From an uncultured Ruminococcus sp. (GTDB lineage: Bacteria; Bacillota; Clostridia; Oscillospirales; CAG-382): 13,277 bases of DNA. Below the pieces are notes generated by a model, which worked only from the letters and a program-made list of their open reading frames with translations, did not search any database and was not told the DNA's origin. Of this stretch, positions 1 through 5,962 are shown in pieces. Positions within the stretch are counted from its first letter, which is position 1. Each line of letters begins with the position of its first letter. The stretch spans positions 1 to 13,277 of the forward strand of contig CACZRJ010000104.1 of NCBI GenBank assembly GCA_902783535.1. The letters are read 5' to 3'. The position numbers were made by a program, and so were the translations under genes.

Positions 1-122
1 AGAACATGTTGGCTTGATAGGCTTGTAATCATACTATCATCTCGAACAGACAAAGTCAAGAGGACTGGGGTATAGGTCGGCGTCAACGTATCTGTCAAGA
101 GATTGCTGGCAAAATCTTTTTT
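1..122. other. Gene-free left flank of the insertion sequence
   Basis: No convincing gene is visible here. One plus-strand frame is open from base 1 to a TAG at 73-75 (24 codons) and could be the tail of a gene lying to the left, but it is too short to judge. At 97-120 there is an imperfect hairpin (AAGAGATT pairing with AATCTTTT, one G-U pair, 8-nt loop) that runs into a T tract ending at 122. It could be a weak plus-strand terminator, or part of the junction with the IS. Confidence 0.4.
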
Positions 123-142
123 CACAAAATGGTATTTTTTTA
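123..142 (+). repeat. Candidate left terminal inverted repeat of the IS
   Basis: CAC at 123-125 and ATGGTATT at 129-136, followed by T-rich sequence, mirror the right end of the element. The three bases between CAC and the core differ (AAA here, TTT at the right end). This is a visual match only; family consensus ends were not compared. Confidence 0.45.
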
Positions 143-276
143 TAACGGGCAAAAAACGCCCAAAGTTTACGAGTCAGAGCTTTCTCCGAAAAAGAAAGCA
201 TAGAAACAGCAGGATGCTTTTCTGCACCCAAAAATGGCAGTCTTATTCATTAGTTGGAGTAAAATCTGATGGGCTT

Positions 277-1692
277 CTATAAGCTCCAGCCATGTGCAAT
301 ATCCCTCATCCACTTCATATTTGAGGTACTCGGAATTGTAGCTTGGCAATAGCCATCGTAACCTTTGCCGACTGTTTCCGGGATTTTAGAGGCTGGAAGA
401 AAGATATCTACTTCTTTTTGCATAGTTTCGCTCAAAACTGGCGCCAGGATGCTCGCAACCGCATCGGAAAGTCCCTCGGTTTCGCGAAGGCACAAAATCC
501 TGGCCATATTGGCCGCACCTGCTTTAGACCAACTTTTTCGGCGACCACTCATGCGATTGCCAAGTAATGTAAAAACGTTACTTTCCACACAGCCCATGTT
601 TCTTGCAACAAGCCCTTCATTGACTTGAATCGGTTTTCCATATTGATCCTGATAGGGCCGCAAAGCAGTTTTGTTTCCCGAAAAGTATACCAGCAGATCA
701 TTCAGTTTTTCATAGTCATCTGTCCCAGTTGCAGAATCTCTGTAAGCTTCAATACATTGAAGAAGGTCATTTACATTCCCTGTTTTTAACAGAGTGAAAA
801 TGGTTTCGCGGGCAATCTTATCCCCAACACATTCAAGGATTTTCTTGTTCCGATGATACGGATCCAACTGGTAAAAGGTGTTGGGCAGTTTAGCGGTTCG
901 CTTGATCCAACCCGCACCGTCGCCATTTAGAAAACGGGCCTCTACAAAAGACATGTCAAATTTGCTGGCTAACAGACCCTCTTTGCGGCGCAAAAACTTT
1001 TTGCTGCCGTCAAAACTGGCACAAGCGACTTTTTCCGCAAGAGCATATCTACCCCCGGAAACTTCCTTACAACCGGCGTAACAAATGCCTATCTTGATCT
1101 CACGCTTCTTATGCCCATCCCGTCGGGATGCTCCCTGCATGGAAAGCCAAAGGCCATCTTGCTCTTCAAAAAGGACCTTGGATTTCAAAGAGCCTTTGCC
1201 CTTATTTTCGCGCGCAAGTTGAGCATTCTTGTCTTCGATTGTTTCCAGTCTATCTCCAACCGTTTGGACAATGTTCCAAACGCCGGTGTGACTGATCGAT
1301 TCACCAGTGGTGGCTGAAATGGTTTTTGCTGTTTCGCGGAAACTGGATTTACTAGCCTCATCCAAAACGGCAGTAACGAGCAGTTCACTAAAGCAACCGA
1401 CACGATTCAACCCCAGCGCCTCATCGAGCAGATAAATGACCTTGGGTTCGTCTGGACCCGGGTTGACAACTAAGTACTGAACTCTCATTACTACAACGTC
1501 GCCCATCTTGGTTTTAATTGTTCTTTTACGGTATCCGTTGTGGCGATATTTCTTCTTGTCTCGATTGTTGCAAAGTTCCTGGTCCAGCTCGGAGAGCCAG
1601 TTGGCAAGACCAATTTGTGCTGCTTTGCAGCCTTCTTGAAAGAATTTTTCCTCCAAAGTATTGAAATTAACTGTAGATTGGGTTAAACTCAT
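277..1692 (-). CDS. ISLre2-family transposase (UPF0236), apparently intact
   Basis: This enzyme should catalyse movement of its own element. The 471-residue length is normal for the family. Recognisable family blocks, numbered from the chosen start, are the N-terminal basic segment YRHNGYRKRTIKTKMGD (49-65), LFEEQDGLWL (174-183), LNGDGAGWIK (255-264), LDPYHRNKK (276-284), MGCVES (366-371) and NRMSGRRKSWSK (379-390). D179, D258 and E370 are reasonable candidates for a DDE-type catalytic triad, but that is inference. I chose the ATG at 1690-1692 because AAAGGAGAG lies about 8 bases upstream of it; an in-frame ATG at 1738-1740 has no such site and lies in the inverted repeat. There is no internal stop or frameshift, so the gene could be active. 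Base composition differs clearly from its neighbours. Confidence 0.88.
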   Translation of the reverse strand: MSLTQSTVNFNTLEEKFFQEGCKAAQIGLANWLSELDQELCNNRDKKKYRHNGYRKRTIKTKMGDVVVMRVQYLVVNPGPDEPKVIYLLDEALGLNRVGCFSELLVTAVLDEASKSSFRETAKTISATTGESISHTGVWNIVQTVGDRLETIEDKNAQLARENKGKGSLKSKVLFEEQDGLWLSMQGASRRDGHKKREIKIGICYAGCKEVSGGRYALAEKVACASFDGSKKFLRRKEGLLASKFDMSFVEARFLNGDGAGWIKRTAKLPNTFYQLDPYHRNKKILECVGDKIARETIFTLLKTGNVNDLLQCIEAYRDSATGTDDYEKLNDLLVYFSGNKTALRPYQDQYGKPIQVNEGLVARNMGCVESNVFTLLGNRMSGRRKSWSKAGAANMARILCLRETEGLSDAVASILAPVLSETMQKEVDIFLPASKIPETVGKGYDGYCQATIPSTSNMKWMRDIAHGWSL

Positions 1693-1727
1693 GACACACA
1701 CTCTCCTTTGTTTAGGTTTGGTCGCTT

Positions 1728-1746
1728 TAAACAATACCATAAAGTG
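1728..1746 (-). repeat. Candidate right terminal inverted repeat of the IS
   Basis: Read on the minus strand from 1746, the sequence is CAC-TTT-ATGGTATT-GTTT. The core at 1733-1740 pairs exactly with the left-end core at 129-136. A weak promoter-like pair could use this end: TTGCCT (1754-1759, in the flank) and TATTGT (1731-1736, inside the element) with 17-base spacing, each 4 of 6 to consensus. Confidence 0.45.
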
Positions 1747-1751
1747 TGTGG

Positions 1752-1782
1752 ATAGGCAACCCTCGGGCTGCCTATTTTTTTT
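1752..1782 (+). terminator. Rho-independent terminator, plus strand, immediately right of the IS
   Basis: The stem is ATAGGCA (1752-1758) with TGCCTAT (1769-1775), continued inward after one A-C mismatch by CCC/GGG, and is followed by eight Ts (1775-1782). Only the plus strand has the T tract. No plus-strand gene now precedes it, because the IS transposase lies antisense. It most likely belonged to a gene to the left that the IS has separated from its terminator. Confidence 0.8.
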
Positions 1783-1787
1783 GTCGA

Positions 1788-1813
1788 GCCGATCGCGGTG
1801 CGCCGCGATCGGC
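1788..1813. repeat. Perfect 11-bp-stem hairpin
   Basis: GCCGATCGCGG (1788-1798) and CCGCGATCGGC (1803-1813) are exact reverse complements around the loop TGCG. No T tract follows, so this is not a standard terminator. It lies 5 bases after the preceding terminator and 1 base before the next palindrome. Confidence 0.85.
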
Positions 1814-1814
1814 G

Positions 1815-1844
1815 AGTCCCCCCGCCCCGCGGGGCGGGGGGACT
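1815..1844. repeat. Perfect 30-bp palindrome, almost pure C/G
   Basis: The left arm is AGTCCCCCCGCCCC (1815-1828), the centre is GC, and the right arm is the exact reverse complement (1831-1844). There is no mismatch over 30 bases. It could extrude as a cruciform or fold as a very stable RNA hairpin. The function is unknown. Its place between two terminators of opposite orientation resembles REP/BIME-like intergenic repeats, but no second copy is present in this window. Confidence 0.85.
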
Positions 1845-1929
1845 GCCCTCGCCTTAACTCGAAGCCTCAACTCTTTTTGCCAACGAAAATTATACTCTTA
1901 GAGCGGCGGCGGGGTCCGGGGACCGCGCG
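1845..1929. other. Gene-free spacer
   Basis: I see no gene here. A TATAAT hexamer on the minus strand (1889-1894) has no matching -35. A short GGTCC/GGACC repeat (1912-1923) follows the capA-like gene's terminator on that strand and may back it up. Confidence 0.4.
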
Positions 1930-1970
1930 AAAAAAAGGAAAACGGTCCGCGACGTTCGCCGCAGGCCGTT
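1930..1970 (-). terminator. Rho-independent terminator of the capA-like gene
   Basis: On the minus strand a 13-bp stem (1941-1970; one C-A mismatch, two G-T pairs, loop GAAC) is followed by TTCC and then seven Ts (As at 1930-1936 on the plus strand). It starts 38 bases after the stop codon of the capA-like gene. Confidence 0.8.
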
Positions 1971-2008
1971 GAATTCGTTTTCTGTTTTCGGAAAGAAAGG
2001 GTCGTTTG

Positions 2009-3397
2009 TCACATCCAGTATTCTTCCGGAAGGAATTCGGCGGGGATCAGTTTTTCCACGGTGGCGATCATATTCGCGATGCTGAATTTCGCGCCGAGTT
2101 TTCCCGTCTGGCTGTCGTAGAGCGTCGCCGAGCTTTTCCGCTTTTCGTAATAGTGCACGCCGTGGACGGCGGCCAGCTCCTCCGTGTAGTCGGAGAGGCG
2201 GTAGAGCTTGAATTCGCGGTAGCCGGTGTCGAGTTTGGAATTCACGACTTTGCCCTTGACGTAATGGCAGACGATCGGGGTCAGCATCGGATCCTCGACA
2301 GTCACGGTGTCGCCCTTCTTGCGGACGTTGAACGTCAGGACGCCCTCGAGGACGCACTGCGCTTCCTGCATTCCGGAAAGGAAATTTCCTATGGAATAGG
2401 TCAGAAGCATGCGGTGTCCCGTGGAACTCGTCTTCCATTCCATCGGCTGCAGGCAGTGCGGGTGCATGCCGACGACGACGTCAACGCCGAGTTCGCAAAG
2501 AAGGTCGGCATAGGTCTGCTGGAAGGAATTCGGCTTGAAGGAGTACTCGTTCCCCCAGTGCGCGGAAACGATGATGACGTCGGCCGACTGCTTCGCGATG
2601 GCGACCTGACGCGTGATCAGTTCCTGCGTGAAATAGGGGATGTAACTGTTTTTCAGCCGGCTGTTGGCGTCCGTGTTGTAGTAGTTGGTCGCGTAGACGT
2701 AGGACAGCCACGCGATGCGGATGCCGTTCTTTTCCGTGAATACGATGTTGTTCGTGTCTTCCTGGTTTTTGTAGTATCCGATCGTCTGGACGCCGAGGCT
2801 CTTGATCAGAGCGTCGGTATAGACGAGGTACCGGTCGTCGTGAGAGTCGAGCATGTGGTTGTGCGCGAGATTGACGACGTCCGCGCCGAGGTCGGCGACC
2901 GCCTTGTGGATGACTTCGGGGGAATTGAAGCTCGGGTAGCCGTCGATGGTCGTTCCGGGTCCGCCGGACAGGGTCTCCTGATTGATGTACAGGATGTCCG
3001 CGCTGATCATTTCCTCCGCGAGGTTCTCGTAGATCGGAAGAAAATCGTAGCCCGCCTCGTGCGTCGTGACGTAGTCGGTCGTCGTCCCGTGCTCGGCCGC
3101 GTAGTACTCCATCGCGGTGAAGTAGACGGACGGATGGATCAGATTGTCGCCGCAGCACATGAAGCGGACGACCTGCTCCTCGGGCGCTTTGGATTCCTCC
3201 GAAGACTCGTCGGGAATGTCGATCAGCGAGATCTCGCTCGGCCCGGCGCTCGGATTGCCGGAAACGCTTCCGGACTGTTCGGTCGGGGAGGACTCCAGCG
3301 GATTCACCGCGGACAGATCGCATCCGGCGAGGACGGAAGCAAAGAATATCATCGCGAGCAGAAGCGCCGCGGCGGAACGGATTGTGCGGATTCGCAT
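2009..3397 (-). CDS. CapA-family metallophosphatase-like lipoprotein
   Basis: The 462-residue protein begins with a lipoprotein signal peptide: hydrophobic run 9-24 and lipobox LAGC with the lipidated Cys at 26. A disordered Ser/Pro/Glu-rich linker runs to about 74. The CapA (PGA_cap) domain follows, with its metal-binding type motifs CGDN (82-85), INQET (138-142), NLAHNH (176-181), SAHWGNEY (278-285), GMHPH (310-314) and YSIGNF (334-339). The family is named for poly-gamma-glutamate capsule export, but many members act on other cell-surface polymers and their substrates are unknown. No capB or capC is nearby, so a capsule role is not supported. It should act outside the membrane, anchored by lipid. 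The ATG at 3395-3397 follows AAAGGTGG at a good distance. It is monocistronic, with its own promoter (3445-3473) and terminator (1930-1970). Confidence 0.88.
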   Translation of the reverse strand: MRIRTIRSAAALLLAMIFFASVLAGCDLSAVNPLESSPTEQSGSVSGNPSAGPSEISLIDIPDESSEESKAPEEQVVRFMCCGDNLIHPSVYFTAMEYYAAEHGTTTDYVTTHEAGYDFLPIYENLAEEMISADILYINQETLSGGPGTTIDGYPSFNSPEVIHKAVADLGADVVNLAHNHMLDSHDDRYLVYTDALIKSLGVQTIGYYKNQEDTNNIVFTEKNGIRIAWLSYVYATNYYNTDANSRLKNSYIPYFTQELITRQVAIAKQSADVIIVSAHWGNEYSFKPNSFQQTYADLLCELGVDVVVGMHPHCLQPMEWKTSSTGHRMLLTYSIGNFLSGMQEAQCVLEGVLTFNVRKKGDTVTVEDPMLTPIVCHYVKGKVVNSKLDTGYREFKLYRLSDYTEELAAVHGVHYYEKRKSSATLYDSQTGKLGAKFSIANMIATVEKLIPAEFLPEEYWM

Positions 3398-3444
3398 AGA
3401 ATGTTAACCACCTTTACTGTTTTACGGACGAAGCCGGTGAACCC

Positions 3445-3473
3445 AATATAACAGAAAAAGAGCCGGCTGTCAA
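3445..3473 (-). promoter_or_regulatory. Promoter of the capA-like gene, overlapping the upstream terminator
   Basis: On the minus strand, TTGACA (3473-3468) and TATATT (3450-3445) are spaced by exactly 17 bases, giving 6/6 and 5/6 matches to the sigma-A consensus. The -35 hexamer is the loop of the preceding gene's terminator hairpin (3460-3480), and the T tract falls in the spacer. The predicted transcript starts near 3438, giving a leader of about 40 bases. Confidence 0.8.
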
Positions 3474-3480
3474 CCGACTC
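3455..3480 (-). terminator. Rho-independent terminator of the small lipoprotein gene
   Basis: On the minus strand GAGTCGG pairs with CCGGCTC (7 bp, one G-T) around the loop TTGACAG, followed by TTTTT. It lies 25 bases past the stop codon of the 3506-4045 gene. The loop doubles as the -35 box of the next gene. Confidence 0.8.
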
Positions 3481-3505
3481 CTTTTACTTTGAGTTTCGAT
3501 GAATT

Positions 3506-4045
3506 TTACGCCAGGGCCAGCTTGAGCAGATCGTTCAGCGCAGAATCCAGGTTGTGATCGTAGCCGTCTTTGGTATCGGTGATGACGACGAGGATCTTGT
3601 CTTTTCCGGTCTTGTGGATCGGAACTCTCGCGGAGAGCATGCTGGGCAGATCGGAAGCATCGACGGCCGTATAGTCGCTGGTTGCTCTTTCGCCTGCTTT
3701 GAGGGAGATGATGACGAGGTAGACGGGGGTGTCTTTGTCGCTCTTGCCTTCGAAGGTGATTGCTTCGCTGCCGGTGTAAGCGGCTTTGCCGGAGGTGACC
3801 AGGACGGTGTCGCCGACTTTGACGGACGTCTTGTCGAACAGGCCTTCAGAGAGATGAACGTCGAAGTAGATCTCGTCCTTGTTCAGGAAGGAGAGAACGT
3901 CCTTCGCGGTCGGATCTTCCGCTTCGGAAGCCGGTTCCGCTGCGCTGGGAGCTGCGGATTCCGCGGGGGTCGCGGGCGTGGTGGCGCAGGCGGCGACGGA
4001 AACGAGCATCAGGACCGCCAGCAGGAGGATTGCGATTTTCTTCAT
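3506..4045 (-). CDS. Small secreted lipoprotein, unknown function
   Basis: I do not recognise a family. The 179-residue protein has a clear lipoprotein signal: MKK start, hydrophobic residues 4-19, and lipobox SVAAC with Cys 20. An Ala/Ser/Pro/Glu-rich flexible linker extends to about residue 47. The remaining roughly 130 residues have alternating hydrophobic segments such as VGDTVLVTSGKA, TPVYLVIISL and DKILVVITDT, suggesting a small beta-rich extracellular domain. It has no cysteine after residue 20 and no further membrane segment. The ATG at 4043-4045 is supported by GAAAGGA about 10 bases upstream. It has its own promoter just past hflX and its own terminator, so it is a single-gene transcript between hflX and the capA-like gene. 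Confidence 0.8.
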   Translation of the reverse strand: MKKIAILLLAVLMLVSVAACATTPATPAESAAPSAAEPASEAEDPTAKDVLSFLNKDEIYFDVHLSEGLFDKTSVKVGDTVLVTSGKAAYTGSEAITFEGKSDKDTPVYLVIISLKAGERATSDYTAVDASDLPSMLSARVPIHKTGKDKILVVITDTKDGYDHNLDSALNDLLKLALA

Positions 4046-4139
4046 TTTGAAATATCCTTTCGCTTTTTGTTTTTCTTTTTTCGGCTGAATGCCGGACGGA
4101 GGAGGGGAAAGCCCCTGTTCCGTACACGACTGATGCTAC

Positions 4140-4168
4140 ACGATATCACAGCCGGATTGTATTGTCAA
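4140..4168 (-). promoter_or_regulatory. Promoter of the small lipoprotein gene
   Basis: On the minus strand TTGACA (4168-4163) is followed after 17 bases by TATCGT (4145-4140). The -35 box is 6/6 and the -10 box 4/6. The -35 begins one base after the hflX stop codon (4172-4170). The predicted leader is about 90 bases and contains a GGGG-CTTT-CCCC hairpin without a T tract. Confidence 0.65.
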
Positions 4169-4169
4169 G

Positions 4170-5444
4170 TCATTTTTTTCGGATGAATTCCGCGAGCCGT
4201 CCGCGCGCTTTCGCGTCGCAGCGGGCTTTTACGGAAACGCCGTCTTCCAGATATTCGACTTCCAGAACGGTCGCCAGCCGGTAGATCTCGTTCAGCACGC
4301 CGGCGGAAGCGTGGGGGAGGAAGATCGACTCGACCGTCTTGCCTCCCGCGAGCAGATCGTCCAGCGCCTTCAGAAGTCCGTCGACGCCCTGTCCCGTCGC
4401 GGCCGAGATCTCGATCGCGTTTCCGGGGAAGAGCGTGCGGTCGTCCGCGGTGACGAGATCCACTTTGTTGTAGACCTCCAGGACCGGCTTGTCGGAAGCG
4501 CCCAGATCCCGGATGAGCTGTTCTGTCACGGCGCGTTTCCGCTCGCGTTCCGAAACGGGTTCGGACGCGTCGGTCAGGCACAGGATGCAGTCGCTTTCGG
4601 TCAGTTCCTCGAGCGTGGACCGGAATGCCCGGACCAGCTGCGTGGGCAGCCTGTCGATGAATCCGACCGTGTCGGTCAGAACGGCTTCCGTTCCGCTCGG
4701 GAGCGTGAGTTTCCTGGTCGTCGGGTCCAGCGTCGCGAACAGTTTGTTTTCCGCCAGGATCCCCGCATCCGTCAGATAGTTCAGGAGCGTGGACTTGCCG
4801 GCGTTCGTATATCCGACGATGGCGATGGAGGGAATGCCGGATTTCGCTCTCTGCGAGCGCTTGACGGACCGCGTCCGCTCCAGCTCGTTCAATTCCTCCG
4901 TCAGCGCTTCGATCCGGCGTTTGATGTGACGGCGGTCGGTTTCCAGCTGGCTTTCGCCGGGGCCTCTGGTGCCGATGCCTCCGCCCTGTCTGGAAAGGAC
5001 TTTTCCTTTTCCGATCAGGCGGGGCGCGGTGTATTTCAGACACGCGATCTCCACCTGAAGCTTTCCTTCGGCGGTGACGGCGTGCAGAGCGAAAATGTCC
5101 AGGATCAGCATCGTGCGGTCGATGACCCGGACGCCGACGATCTCCTCGATCGACGAGATCTGGGACGGGGAGAGCTCGTTGTCGAAAATGACCAGCGTGA
5201 TCTCGGGATCGGCCGCGACGGCGTCCCTGATCTCCTCGCATTTCCCGCTTCCGACGCAGGTCGCCTTGTCCGGCGTTCTCCGGTTCTGTATGATGACGGC
5301 GGCGGTCCTTCCGCCGGCCGTTTCGAGCAGGCTTTCCAGCTCGTTCAGGGAAGTTTCGCATTCTTCTTCCGTTTTTCCGAGGGAAACGGCCACGAGGATC
5401 GCTTTTCCTTCGGGTTCCTTATTTAATATCTGCAGTTCTGCCAT
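4170..5444 (-). CDS. hflX: GTPase HflX, ribosome-associated
   Basis: HflX binds the 50S subunit and splits or rescues stalled 70S ribosomes, notably in stress, using GTP (family knowledge). The 424-residue length is normal. The N-terminal HflX domain (about 15-170) ends in the conserved glycine-rich GGGIGTRGPGE (154-164). A coiled linker (165-200) leads to the G domain, with P-loop GYTNAGKST (211-219), DTVGFI (258-263), NKVD (326-329) and a G5-like SAATGQG (347-353). All GTP-binding motifs are intact. The ATG at 5442-5444 follows AAAGGAGG by 7 bases, a near-ideal site. It lies downstream of rpmE on the same strand, but a strong terminator separates them and I see no convincing promoter in the short gap, so expression may come from readthrough or an undetected promoter. 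Confidence 0.96.
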   Translation of the reverse strand: MAELQILNKEPEGKAILVAVSLGKTEEECETSLNELESLLETAGGRTAAVIIQNRRTPDKATCVGSGKCEEIRDAVAADPEITLVIFDNELSPSQISSIEEIVGVRVIDRTMLILDIFALHAVTAEGKLQVEIACLKYTAPRLIGKGKVLSRQGGGIGTRGPGESQLETDRRHIKRRIEALTEELNELERTRSVKRSQRAKSGIPSIAIVGYTNAGKSTLLNYLTDAGILAENKLFATLDPTTRKLTLPSGTEAVLTDTVGFIDRLPTQLVRAFRSTLEELTESDCILCLTDASEPVSERERKRAVTEQLIRDLGASDKPVLEVYNKVDLVTADDRTLFPGNAIEISAATGQGVDGLLKALDDLLAGGKTVESIFLPHASAGVLNEIYRLATVLEVEYLEDGVSVKARCDAKARGRLAEFIRKK

Positions 5445-5488
5445 AGGGTCCTCCTTTGCGCGTTCCGCATGCGGCGCGAAACGATGAG

Positions 5489-5525
5489 AAAAAAGAAACG
5501 GCGACGCACCAAATGCGCATCGCCG
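5489..5525 (-). terminator. Rho-independent terminator of rpmE
   Basis: On the minus strand CGGCGATGCGC pairs with GTGCGTCGCCG (11 bp, two G-T pairs) around ATTTG, followed by TTTCTTTTTT. It begins 18 bases after the rpmE stop codon and lies before hflX. Confidence 0.88.
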
Positions 5526-5543
5526 CGTTGATCCCGCAAAAAA

Positions 5544-5744
5544 TCAGTTGAGGTTGAATTTCTTCTTGAACTTGTCCACGCGTCCGCCCGCGTCGACAAA
5601 TTTCTGTTTGCCGGTGAAGAACGGGTGGCACTTGGAGCAGATATCAACCTTCAGGTTTTCTTTGACGGATTTGGTGTGATACACCGCGCCGCAGGCACAT
5701 GTGATGGTTGTGTCCTTAAAATCGGGATGGATTCCTTGTTTCAT
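5544..5744 (-). CDS. rpmE: 50S ribosomal protein bL31, zinc-binding form
   Basis: bL31 sits at the intersubunit bridge of the 70S ribosome. The 66-residue protein starts MKQGIHPDF and carries four Cys (16, 18, 36, 39) in the CxC...CxxC arrangement of the zinc-containing form; the zinc-free paralogue induced by zinc starvation lacks these. The reading frame extends upstream to 5825, but family alignment fixes the start at the ATG 5742-5744, with GAGGAAAA about 6 bases before it. It has its own promoter (5816-5844) and a leader of about 65 bases, then a terminator at 5489-5525. The leader could hold an L31-type autoregulatory structure, but I could not confirm one by eye. Confidence 0.96.
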   Translation of the reverse strand: MKQGIHPDFKDTTITCACGAVYHTKSVKENLKVDICSKCHPFFTGKQKFVDAGGRVDKFKKKFNLN

Positions 5745-5815
5745 TTTCGTTTTCCTCGCTTTCAACGTGGGCCTGACATTTCCAACGCCAAGCCAATTTT
5801 TTTCATGCGGGAGAC

Positions 5816-5844
5816 AGTATATCACAGGAATATTTGAAAATCAA
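5816..5844 (-). promoter_or_regulatory. Promoter of rpmE
   Basis: On the minus strand TTGATT (5844-5839), 17 bases, then TATACT (5821-5816), with TG one base before the -10 (extended -10). The predicted start is near 5809. It is back to back with the plus-strand promoter at 5867-5895. Confidence 0.82.
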
Positions 5845-5866
5845 GCCCTTTTTCATCTTTTTTTCA

Positions 5867-5895
5867 TTGCATTTTCAAGCGAAAAGCGGTACAAT
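5867..5895 (+). promoter_or_regulatory. Promoter of the hydrolase-queA-miaA operon
   Basis: TTGCAT (5867-5872), 17 bases, TACAAT (5890-5895). The -10 box is 5/6 and the -35 box 4/6 to consensus. The upstream flank is rich in T runs. The predicted transcript start is about 5902, leaving a 60-base leader before the first gene. Confidence 0.75.
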
Positions 5896-5920
5896 GTATC
5901 AGACATCTAAAAGGGGGAGT

Positions 5921-5947
5921 CCGGCTCCGCCCGGAAGGGCGCGCCGG
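5921..5947 (+). other. Stable hairpin in the operon's 5' leader
   Basis: CCGGC (5921-5925) pairs with GCCGG (5943-5947), and inside it CGCCC (5928-5932) pairs with GGGCG (5937-5941) around a GGAA tetraloop. It ends just before the ribosome binding region AAAAGGTG. There is no T tract, so it is not a terminator. GGAG at 5916-5919 could alternatively pair with CTCC at 5925-5928. It may protect the 5' end or tune translation. Confidence 0.6.
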
Positions 5948-5962
5948 AAAAGGTGAAGGGCG

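Larger units (their letters stand above)
123..1746 (-). mobile_element. Insertion sequence, ISLre2-type (UPF0236 transposase)
   Basis: The element holds a single transposase gene on the minus strand, with short untranslated margins. The proposed ends rest on a shared imperfect inverted repeat: CAC, three unmatched bases, then the 8-bp core ATGGTATT followed by a T-rich run, present at 123-142 on the plus strand and at 1746-1728 on the minus strand. That gives about 1.62 kb, the size expected for this family. I find no convincing target-site duplication just outside these ends, so the boundaries are provisional: the element may be old, or the true ends may be a few bases away. The DNA is clearly more AT-rich than the rest of the window, which supports acquisition by transposition. 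It sits beside a plus-strand terminator (1752-1782), so it may have inserted between a gene's end and its terminator. Confidence 0.75.

Noticed and set aside
147..161. GGGC/GCCC hairpin as a transposase terminator
   Set aside because: On the minus strand it is followed by A-rich rather than T-rich sequence, and the stem is only 4 bp.
37..231. Small minus-strand open frame downstream of the transposase
   Set aside because: It spans the proposed left end of the IS, has no ribosome binding site that I can see and no recognisable sequence.
1889..1894. TATAAT on the minus strand in the spacer right of the IS
   Set aside because: No -35-like hexamer lies 16-18 bases upstream; that position is GC-rich.
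2006..3451. Long plus-strand open frame opposite the capA-like gene
   Set aside because: The minus strand encodes a complete CapA-family lipoprotein with lipobox and all motifs; the plus frame is its shadow.
4311..5426. Long plus-strand open frame opposite hflX
   Set aside because: Antisense to an intact GTPase gene with all G motifs; no ribosome site or family resemblance.
5489..5515. Second terminator-loop promoter (TTGGTG-N17-TCTCAT) for hflX in the rpmE terminator
   Set aside because: Spacing fits, but the hexamers match only 3/6 and 4/6, too weak to claim alongside the capA-like case.
5745..5809. L31-type autoregulatory leader upstream of rpmE
   Set aside because: Only short, weak pairings are visible by eye; a covariance-model search would be needed to call it.
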